Shown here: positions 1 to 4,783 of the stretch, piece after piece
How the letters are laid out: each line of letters opens with the position of its first letter
Numbering within the stretch: position 1 is the stretch's first letter
Source: Betaproteobacteria bacterium
GTDB taxonomy: Bacteria > Pseudomonadota > Gammaproteobacteria > Burkholderiales > Burkholderiaceae_C
Reading direction: 5' to 3'
DNA length: 5,857 nucleotides
Assembly (NCBI GenBank): GCA_009922295.1
Contig: RFWA01000169.1
Location: 1 to 5,857 of the forward strand
Translations under genes and position numbers: made by a program
Notes under the pieces: generated by a model
What the model was told of the DNA's origin: nothing
What the model saw: only the letters and a program-made list of their open reading frames with translations
Database searches by the model: none

Positions 1-1435
1 AATTGAAGATCACATCGAGCTGGGCCGTCCGGTCGCGCACGATGCTTTGGGTGATCTGCTGCTCAGTGATGTCTCTGGCCAGGCCAGACACCAGGGTCAC
101 TTTGCCGTTCTCGTCTCGTGATGTGATGCGACCACGGTACTGCATCCAGCGGTATGCGCCGTTTTTCGCCCTTAGGCGCAGGGTGAAAACAAGGGCCTCG
201 TCATTGGCGCTGTCACGCAATGCAAAAATGGGCGCCAGTTTGGGCTGGTCATCCGGGTGCACAAAACGCTGCCAACTCTCCGGATCATGCTGGGTGGATT
301 CGGTGGCGTAGCCCAGCAGCGTCGCCATGTGAGCCGACAAATACAGGCGGTTGTCCGGCAGATGCAGACTCCACTCAGCGCTGTCGCTGCCGGTCAGCGC
401 AAAATCGATGCGCTGCTCCTTGTCGCGCAGGGCCTTCTCGGCGTCTTGGCGTTCTTTCAGGGTGGCATTCACCTGTGTCGCGTAAACGTGCATCCAGCCC
501 GTGGCGAACAACAGGAGCCCGTTGATGATCAACACCAGAGTCAACATCAACCGCCTGGCGGGCAGAGCAAGGTCGTCAAGACCTTCCTTGGACGCGCCCT
601 TCATGACGTACAAAGGGTAGTGCGGTAACTTGCGCCACACAAACAAGCGGGGTATGTTGTCGACGCCGTCCAGCGTGCCCAGGTAGCCGCTAGGGCCGTT
701 AACGCCATCGTTGTCGGCTTGCTGGCTGAGCAGCGATGCCATCGGCACAGCACCACTGGTGCCCAAGCGAGCCTCCGACGCCTTGAACAGGATGCGGCCA
801 TCCAGGTCCATCAGCAGGGTAACGCCCCCGTCTAAATAAAGTGTCCCCAACATATAAGAACTAATCTCGCTTGCATCCCACTCGCTCAGCACGATGCCCT
901 GAAAGCTGCCGTCCGCGTCATTGATGCGGCGACTCAGTTGGGGGGCCCAGGCGCCAGTTTGTGGGTTCTGGACTGGCGCCGATATGTGCATTTGGCCGGT
1001 GTCCTGCCCTTGGTGCTCGGCCAGTGCCGCAGCCGCCTGCTTGAGCCCAGCTGGGCTCAGGGGATTGCTGCGCGGGTCAGTTTGGCCGTCGGCCCGCAAA
1101 ATGACGGTGTTTGTCGACTGGGCGTCAAGCGGCGCTGATTTGTCCCTGGCCAGTTTGCCGACCCTTTGCAGTTCTAAGTCTCGGCGTTGCAGGTTCAGGT
1201 CGATATTCTGCTGTACGCCTTGAAGGATGCTATCGACGGAAAACTGTGAGATCGAGTTCAGCCGATGTTTGATGACGAGCTGGAAACCGAGCCAACCCCC
1301 ACCTGTGAGCAGGATCATCCAGCTCAGCCCCAGAAACCAGATCCAGACCAGTTGATAGGTCAGGGGCTGGCGCAGAAACTGCTTCGGCAGCGGCGCTTTG
1401 ATCTGCAGCCTGGAAGGGCTAGGCGGTGTTGTCAT
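1..1435 (-). CDS. Membrane-bound PAS sensor protein, C-terminus beyond the window edge
   Basis: My reading of the minus strand from the ATG at 1435-1433 is open without a stop to base 1, giving 478 codons. Residues about 26-54 form a hydrophobic first transmembrane segment. Residues about 56-294 are a mostly hydrophilic extracytoplasmic region, sized like a Cache/PDC ligand-binding domain. Residues about 295-317 are a second transmembrane segment. A charged, probably helical linker follows (about 319-342). Residues about 343-458 form a PAS domain of the PAS_3 type, with the WQRFVHPDD stretch and a PAC-like end (GLARDITEQQ). The last residues (RTAQLDVIFN) look like the start of a second PAS domain. 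The output domain (GGDEF, EAL or kinase) is missing, so enzyme activity cannot be stated. It lies 25 nt after the response regulator on the same strand, so it is probably the third gene of that operon. No clear Shine-Dalgarno precedes the ATG and no better in-frame start was found. The Cache assignment is inference from topology. Confidence 0.85.
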   Translation of the reverse strand, partial: MTTPPSPSRLQIKAPLPKQFLRQPLTYQLVWIWFLGLSWMILLTGGGWLGFQLVIKHRLNSISQFSVDSILQGVQQNIDLNLQRRDLELQRVGKLARDKSAPLDAQSTNTVILRADGQTDPRSNPLSPAGLKQAAAALAEHQGQDTGQMHISAPVQNPQTGAWAPQLSRRINDADGSFQGIVLSEWDASEISSYMLGTLYLDGGVTLLMDLDGRILFKASEARLGTSGAVPMASLLSQQADNDGVNGPSGYLGTLDGVDNIPRLFVWRKLPHYPLYVMKGASKEGLDDLALPARRLMLTLVLIINGLLLFATGWMHVYATQVNATLKERQDAEKALRDKEQRIDFALTGSDSAEWSLHLPDNRLYLSAHMATLLGYATESTQHDPESWQRFVHPDDQPKLAPIFALRDSANDEALVFTLRLRAKNGAYRWMQYRGRITSRDENGKVTLVSGLARDITEQQITQSIVRDRTAQLDVIFN

Positions 1436-1460
1436 GGCCGACCAATACGCAAAAAAACGC

Positions 1461-1823
1461 TTAATTCAGCTGGGTCCTCAACCAGCTTAAGAGCTTGAGC
1501 GGACTGAACGGCTTGACAAAGTAGGCGTCAGCGCCGTGGTCCTTGCCGGCGCTGAGGTCGGTGGCCTGGCCGCGGGCGGTGACCATGGCCACGCGAATGT
1601 GCTTGAGCGCCGGGTCAGCCCGGATCGCGTCGAGCACCTGCAGGCCGTCCATGGCGCCTGGCATCATGATGTCCAGCAACACGGCGTCCGGGCGCAGGCG
1701 CCGCGTTGCTTCAAAGGCGCTTTCGCCGTCTTCGGCTTCCATCACCTCGTACTCGTTGCCCGCAGAAATGGCCAGCAGGCGACGCATGTCGGCATGGTCG
1801 TCAACAATCAGGATTTTTTTCAT
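1461..1823 (-). CDS. Single-domain (receiver-only) response regulator
   Basis: This 120-residue protein is a complete CheY-like receiver with no output domain. The acidic pocket is Asp8-Asp9, the phospho-acceptor is Asp51 (LLDIMMP), the switch Thr is Thr82 and the conserved Lys-Pro is Lys104-Pro105. Every residue needed for phosphorylation is present. Its ATG overlaps the TGA of the upstream kinase-like gene (ATGA at 1823-1820). No separate ribosome site is obvious, so translation is probably coupled. Lacking a DNA-binding domain, it should act by protein-protein contact, either as a phosphate shuttle or on the sensor encoded just downstream. The cognate partners are inferred from gene order only. 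Receiver identity is near certain; the cellular process controlled is unknown. Confidence 0.95.
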   Translation of the reverse strand: MKKILIVDDHADMRRLLAISAGNEYEVMEAEDGESAFEATRRLRPDAVLLDIMMPGAMDGLQVLDAIRADPALKHIRVAMVTARGQATDLSAGKDHGADAYFVKPFSPLKLLSWLRTQLN

Positions 1824-3028
1824 GGTGTTGGTATGCCCGTTTCAGGGGCGGTTGGGTGGGTGATCACGTGCATCAAAAAAGCGATTTCTTCGCCCGACAT
1901 CTCGGCGGCGCTGTCGGGCCGCATCATCAGCGTGGCGAGGTCGCGGGCGTAGGCTTCGGCTTGTTGCGCGGTTGGGCAGTCGGCGCACTCGGGGCGTCGC
2001 TGGGGCTCGCCGGCCGCGCCTGTGGGCAACAACAGGGTGAAGGCGGCAATGCCCTGTCGCTGTGGCCTGCCAGGTGCAGTATCCAGCGACTCGGTGCTGA
2101 GCTGCCCGCCATGCAGCTCGACGATGCGCCGCGCCAAGGGTAAGCGCAGCTCGGCCTCCAGGCGCAGGCTTGGCGCTTCGGCGTTGGGTGCCGCTGGGGC
2201 CGGGTTGCGCCGTCTGACACCGCTGCCGCTGGCAAAGCGGCTGTTCAGCACGACATGGCGGCCGCTCTGGCGCACCCAGAGCTCGATCTGGCTGTGCGGC
2301 GGCGCCCCCTGGTCCAGGGTTTCAAGCAAGGCACGCAGGCCGGCGGTCAGCAGCGCCGCGTGGCCGTACAGCATGCCATGCTGTTTGGCTGATGCGCCCG
2401 GCGCCACCATCAGCGCATAGTCGGCCCGCCGCTGCGGCATGCTGGCCAGCACGGCTTGCGTCAGCGTCATCAGCGACAGGCGCTCGCTTTGCTTGGGCAA
2501 CTGCTCACTGCGCATTGAGGACAGTTGGTCGAATACCACCAGCAAGCGGCTCAGGCGTTGCGATTGGCTGGCGAGGTCGGCCAATGCCGGCGCCTGCTGG
2601 GCCGGTGGCGCCACCCGGTCTAGTGCGCTGCGCCAGTGCGTGAACTCATGGCGAATGGCTTCGCCGAGCAGGTCGAACAGGCGGGTTTGTGGTTCGGCGG
2701 CGGTGTTGGTCTGTGGCTGTCCGGGGGCGATCACCAAGGCGTAGCCCTGCGCGCCATGGCGGCACAGGTGAAGCGCGGGTGCCAAGGAAGCCCCACCGGG
2801 CCCGTCAAGCGGCTCGAAGGGTTCAAGCAGCTCAAGGGCCACTGGGCCAGGTCCGGGGTGCTCGATCTGTTGCTGAATGTGCTCGGCCAGCAGGGTTTGC
2901 GCCTTGGCGCATGCCGTGAGCCAGGGCCGCGCGGCCCGGTTGAAATCGGTCACTTGGCCAGCCCGGTTCAGCAGCACAACGCCGTCCTGCAAGGCATTGA
3001 GCAGCGGCATGTCAATGCTCATTGCCAT
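1820..3028 (-). CDS. Soluble PAS/histidine-kinase-like protein, degenerate catalytic motifs
   Basis: The protein has 402 residues from the chosen ATG at 3028. The frame stays open to a TTG at 3085, but GGGGAG at 3038-3033 sits just ahead of the ATG and nothing similar precedes the TTG. A second ATG at 3022 is also possible. Residues about 5-105 resemble a PAS domain (NALQDGVVLLNRAGQVTDFN). A DHp-like helix follows with His127 in RHEFTHW. Residues about 220-340 look like a diverged HATPase_c domain, with LPLARRIVELHGGQL and a terminal GIAAFTLLLP strand. The N-box reads LRALLETL instead of the usual LLxNA, and no DxGxG G1 box is visible, so ATP binding is doubtful. The C-terminus carries an extra tail of about 60 residues with a CADC cysteine pair. 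No transmembrane segment is seen, so it is probably cytoplasmic. It is the first gene of the operon and overlaps the response regulator by 4 nt, suggesting they act together. Confidence 0.82.
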   Translation of the reverse strand: MAMSIDMPLLNALQDGVVLLNRAGQVTDFNRAARPWLTACAKAQTLLAEHIQQQIEHPGPGPVALELLEPFEPLDGPGGASLAPALHLCRHGAQGYALVIAPGQPQTNTAAEPQTRLFDLLGEAIRHEFTHWRSALDRVAPPAQQAPALADLASQSQRLSRLLVVFDQLSSMRSEQLPKQSERLSLMTLTQAVLASMPQRRADYALMVAPGASAKQHGMLYGHAALLTAGLRALLETLDQGAPPHSQIELWVRQSGRHVVLNSRFASGSGVRRRNPAPAAPNAEAPSLRLEAELRLPLARRIVELHGGQLSTESLDTAPGRPQRQGIAAFTLLLPTGAAGEPQRRPECADCPTAQQAEAYARDLATLMMRPDSAAEMSGEEIAFLMHVITHPTAPETGIPTP

Positions 3029-3032
3029 GCCG

Positions 3033-3038
3033 CTCCCC
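3033..3038 (-). promoter_or_regulatory. Shine-Dalgarno site deciding the kinase-like gene start
   Basis: On the minus strand GGGGAG is followed by four bases and then the ATG at 3028, or ten bases before the ATG at 3022. It lies inside the longer TTG-initiated reading, and it is the only good ribosome site near the N-terminus. It therefore favours the shorter protein, which begins directly before the PAS-like domain. Confidence 0.6.
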
Positions 3039-3104
3039 ACGGGGCGTAAGCCGTCAGGTTGTGGTGAGCTGGAAGGGGCGTTCAAGGGAATCGGAATTTT
3101 GCGG

Positions 3105-3178
3105 GGTGTGTGTCACAAATTTTATCAATTAAGATCAATTTACGCCATAACTTTATTGCCACTGTTTGTGCACACACC
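3105..3178. repeat. Imperfect inverted repeat enclosing AT-rich control region
   Basis: GGTGTGTGTCAC at 3105-3116 faces GTGCACACACC at 3168-3178. Their reverse complements match over 11 bases with one extra T in the left arm. The arms enclose about 51 bases of AT-rich DNA between the toxin stop and the kinase-like gene. The spacing is too long for a terminator. It is more like paired regulator sites around the operon promoter, though that role is inference. Confidence 0.4.
3124..3140. promoter_or_regulatory. 7-bp direct repeat with 10-bp period, upstream of signalling operon
   Basis: ATCAATT occurs at 3124-3130 and again at 3134-3140, so the two copies lie on the same face of the helix. Response regulators and related dimeric activators often bind such direct repeats. 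A TAAAAT on the minus strand next to the repeat could be a -10 element, but no convincing -35 was found. The region lies about 95-110 nt upstream of the kinase-like ATG. Site function is inference. Confidence 0.35.
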
Positions 3179-3232
3179 TCAACACGAACCGCCTGGCCGA
3201 TCGATTCGCCCAACCCGTTCATTCAGGGCACT

Positions 3233-3541
3233 TTAAAGCTCATCCGCCGAATAGCCGGATTCCCGCTGATGGCGAATGCGTGCAATCAGCACCAGGTCGC
3301 GGGCCTCGTCGAACGCGTAGCGCGCCAGGTAGCCGCTGCGCCTGCGCGAAATAATCAGTTCACGCAGACCCCCTTCAACCGGCCGACCGATGCCGGGCTG
3401 ATGCGTCAACACCTGCAGGGCGTCCAGGATGAAATCCAGCAATTCGCCCGCCATTGGATCTTCAGACTGGCAGAGAAACTCTTCCAGCCGAAGCAGGTCG
3501 TCCAAAGCGCCCTGGCTCAGAAATACCCGAGGCACAGCCAT
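3233..3541 (-). CDS. RelE/ParE-family toxin of a type II toxin-antitoxin pair
   Basis: The protein has 102 residues, the normal size for this fold. Family-like features are the N-terminal helix pair (GALDDLLRLEEFL), the central PGIGRPVEGGLRELII segment, SGYLARYAFD, and the C-terminal VLIARIRHQRESGY strand and tail. The chosen ATG at 3541 shares its first base with the antitoxin stop (TGATG), an arrangement typical of coupled antitoxin-toxin genes; a TTG one codon earlier is less likely. ParE members poison gyrase and RelE members cut mRNA on the ribosome. The sequence alone does not show which applies, and I saw no clear catalytic set proving RNase activity. The gene is intact, so the toxin is potentially active and depends on the shortened antitoxin upstream. 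Confidence 0.88.
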   Translation of the reverse strand: MAVPRVFLSQGALDDLLRLEEFLCQSEDPMAGELLDFILDALQVLTHQPGIGRPVEGGLRELIISRRRSGYLARYAFDEARDLVLIARIRHQRESGYSADEL

Positions 3542-3780
3542 CAACCCAAGGGCGTTTGCGCGAGGAGATCTGGCTTGGCTTGCAGCCCTTGGCGGTGCCG
3601 GGCCAACCTGGAAAAGTAGGCGCGGACATCACCCAGTTCATGGCCAGATCCGCTGGCCGTCATGTCACTCAGGGCGTTGATCCTCAAGCCCGCCCGCTGG
3701 GCCTCCTGCTCAAGCTGCGTTTTGAGTACCGCGGGTAACTTCAAACTGGTGGGTTTGCTCGCCGTGCTTAAGGTGGCCAT
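3541..3780 (-). CDS. Antitoxin of the RelE/ParE pair, apparently internally shortened
   Basis: The protein has 79 residues from the ATG at 3780, which has GGAG at 3790-3787 six bases upstream. A TTG four codons earlier is part of that ribosome site and is rejected. The N-terminus (TSLKLPAVLKTQLEQEAQRAGL) has the beta strand and first helix of a ribbon-helix-helix DNA-binding domain. The C-terminus (GHELGDVRAYFSRLARHRQGL) matches, from memory, the conserved toxin-binding end of this family. Between them only a few residues (RINALSDM) remain, where the second helix of the ribbon-helix-helix and a linker would be expected. Relatives are, to my recollection, about 100-110 residues long, so an in-frame internal deletion of about 25-30 codons is likely. 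It could still neutralise the toxin while having lost or weakened autorepression. It is the first gene of the pair and sits just downstream of a palindromic operator. Confidence 0.78.
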   Translation of the reverse strand: MATLSTASKPTSLKLPAVLKTQLEQEAQRAGLRINALSDMTASGSGHELGDVRAYFSRLARHRQGLQAKPDLLAQTPLG

Positions 3781-3799
3781 CTCTTGCTCCAAGGCTAAA

Positions 3800-3819
3800 G
3801 GTAGTCAAAAGTGACTACC
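3800..3819. promoter_or_regulatory. Perfect palindrome, probable antitoxin operator
   Basis: GGTAGTCA at 3800-3807 and TGACTACC at 3812-3819 are exact reverse complements separated by AAAG. The site ends 19 bases before the antitoxin ATG on the minus strand, where the promoter of a self-regulated toxin-antitoxin operon should be. A transcribed hairpin is possible but no T-run follows on the minus strand, so an operator fits better. Confidence 0.65.
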
Positions 3820-3863
3820 GCCGCAATTTAGCACAAGTGCCGATACGCATTAGCCCGAGCTGT

Positions 3864-4143
3864 TCAAACCAGCCGCTGCCCGGTCTCGGTATCAAACCAG
3901 TTGGCGTGCGCCGCGCTCACCGCCAGCCCAATCGGTTCGCCCACCTGCACCTGGGTTTGCGGCGCCACCCGCACCGTGACCGGGCCGGCGGCGGTCTGCA
4001 CCACGACAAAGGTGTCGGCGCCGGTGGGCTCCACCAGCAGCACCTGGCCGCGCCAGGGGGCATCGGCCTGCAGCTGCAGGTGCTCGGGCCGCAGGCCCAG
4101 AGTGGCCTGGGCGGCGGCTGGGCAGGGCAGCGCGAGTTACCCG
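3864..4143 (-). pseudogene. 3'-terminal fragment of the UgpC/MalK-type ABC ATPase gene
   Basis: On the minus strand, codons from 4136 down to the TGA at 3866-3864 encode 90 residues ending in TGQRLV. They match the last 91 residues of the intact ATPase at the right of the window with about six substitutions plus a changed final residue. The piece corresponds to the distal part of the C-terminal TOBE-like domain (LGLRPEHL, GADTFVVVQT, ANWFD). There is no Walker A, Walker B or signature motif. The codon just upstream is TAA (4139-4137), where the intact gene has CAA, and homology ends a few bases further at about 4143. No start or ribosome site is apparent. The lack of frameshifts suggests it was a working gene end until fairly recently. 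Confidence 0.85.
3871..4143. repeat. Direct repeat, left copy (end of ABC ATPase gene)
   Basis: This copy aligns without gaps to 4794-5066 at a constant offset of 923 bases. I count about 15 mismatches over roughly 273 positions. Positions 3997-4091 are fully identical to 4920-5014. Left of 3871, including the two stop regions, and right of 4143 the sequences are unrelated. Confidence 0.92.
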
Positions 4144-4208
4144 AGGGTGGTGGTTTCCCACTGCGCGGCCACTTTACCGATCCTTTCACAGGCAGCAGGC
4201 TTTCAGGC

Positions 4209-4237
4209 TTGCCAGCGACCTTCGGTGTAATTACACT
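4209..4237 (+). promoter_or_regulatory. Predicted sigma70 promoter of brnTA, near-leaderless
   Basis: TTGCCA at 4209-4214 (five of six to consensus) and TACACT at 4232-4237 are separated by exactly 17 bases. Transcription would begin around 4244, on or next to the brnT ATG. No Shine-Dalgarno precedes that ATG, so a leaderless brnT message is plausible. Confidence 0.55.
4225..4236. promoter_or_regulatory. Perfect 12-bp palindrome over the brnTA -10 region, probable operator
   Basis: GTGTAATTACAC is a perfect palindrome covering almost the whole proposed -10 element and ending seven bases before the brnT ATG. BrnA antitoxins are ribbon-helix-helix proteins known to repress their own promoters. 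This site is well placed for that role, although binding here is inferred. Confidence 0.6.
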
Positions 4238-4243
4238 GTAGTT

Positions 4244-4531
4244 ATGAGTGCCTTACGTTTCGAGTGGGATCCCCGGAAGGCTGCTGCCAATGCAAAAAAG
4301 CATGGCGTCTCTTTCGACGAAGCTCGATCCGTGTTCTTTGATGAGCGAGCTCAATTAATCGATGATCCAGATCATTCGGGGTCAGAAGACCGATTTGTTT
4401 TGTTAGGCATCAGTGGCAACTTGCGGCTTATTCTGGCTTGCCATTGCTATCGGGATGACGACCAGGTCATTCGGATCATTTCGGCCCGCAAGGCGACACC
4501 GCAAGAATCAAGGCAATACACGCAGAGGTGA
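4244..4531 (+). CDS. brnT: BrnT-family ribonuclease toxin
   Basis: The protein has 95 residues, the usual size for BrnT. The N-terminus FEWDPRKAAANAKKHGVSFDEA is the classic BrnT opening (FEWD-K-N-KHG-V-F-EA). It is followed by the acidic DDPDHS segment, the RFVLLGIS and RLILACHCYRDDD strands, and the terminal IRIISARKAT-x-ES-R-Y motif. BrnT toxins have a RelE-like fold and stop growth by cutting RNA; BrnA binds and neutralises them. All family landmarks appear intact, so the toxin is probably functional. It is the first gene of a two-gene operon in the usual toxin-first order. The brnA ribosome site GAGGTG overlaps its stop codon. It lies opposite in strand to all neighbouring genes and sits between two direct copies of the ABC ATPase gene end. 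Confidence 0.95.
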   Translation: MSALRFEWDPRKAAANAKKHGVSFDEARSVFFDERAQLIDDPDHSGSEDRFVLLGISGNLRLILACHCYRDDDQVIRIISARKATPQESRQYTQR

Positions 4532-4536
4532 CCCTC

Positions 4537-4746
4537 ATGAAAAAAGAATACGATTTCTCCAAGGCCCGACAAAATCCCTACGCGTCACAGCTCAAGAAGC
4601 AGATCACGATCCGTCTCGATGAGGATTCCATCGGCTACTTCAAGGCCATCTCGGACCAGGTGGGTATCCCGTACCAGAGCCTCATCAACCTCTATTTGCG
4701 GGATTGCGCTGCGCACGGCAGAAAGCTCGACTTGAGCTGGAAATGA
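4537..4746 (+). CDS. brnA: BrnA-family antitoxin (CopG-like ribbon-helix-helix)
   Basis: The protein has 69 residues from the ATG at 4537. GAGGTG at 4525-4530, six bases upstream, supports this start; an in-frame GTG at 4528 belongs to that ribosome site and overlaps the brnT stop. Residues 1-18 are a polar segment (EYDFSKARQNPYA) typical of the toxin-embracing N-terminus in BrnA. Residues 21-27 form the DNA-binding beta strand (KQITIRL). Residues about 30-42 and 45-60 are the two helices (IGYFKAISDQVG and YQSLINLYLRDCAAHG). The protein should neutralise BrnT and, with it, repress the promoter at the palindrome upstream. The gene ends 37 bases before the convergent stop of the ABC ATPase gene. 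Confidence 0.93.
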   Translation: MKKEYDFSKARQNPYASQLKKQITIRLDEDSIGYFKAISDQVGIPYQSLINLYLRDCAAHGRKLDLSWK

Positions 4747-4783
4747 GCTGATGACCAGGGCGCGGCTGGCCTCGCCGTGCCGC

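Noticed and set aside
1468..1487. AGCTGG/CCAGCT inverted repeat followed by a T-run at 1451-1457 (minus strand), possible terminator after the response regulator
   Set aside because: The stem is only 6 bp, lies inside the coding sequence, and is separated from the T-run by 10 bases, so it does not fit an intrinsic terminator.
1536..3049. Several long plus-strand open frames opposite the signalling genes
   Set aside because: They lie antisense to clearly recognisable protein domains, have compositions typical of GC-rich shadow frames and show no family motifs.
3028..3085. Longer kinase-like protein starting at TTG 3085
   Set aside because: There is no ribosome site before the TTG, whereas GGGGAG precedes the ATG at 3028. 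The extra 19 residues are low-complexity and outside the PAS-like domain.
3124..3140. FNR/ANR-type site
   Set aside because: The ATCAATT half-sites are in direct orientation. FNR sites need inverted TTGAT and ATCAA with a 4-base spacer.
3892..4161. Open minus-strand frame of 89 codons across the duplicated block
   Set aside because: It is out of frame with the recognisable ATPase sequence, is rich in Arg, Ala and Gly as expected for a GC-rich shadow frame, and has no ribosome site.
4528..4536. GTG start for brnA
   Set aside because: The GTG is part of the GAGGTG ribosome site for the ATG at 4537 and would add only three residues outside the domain.
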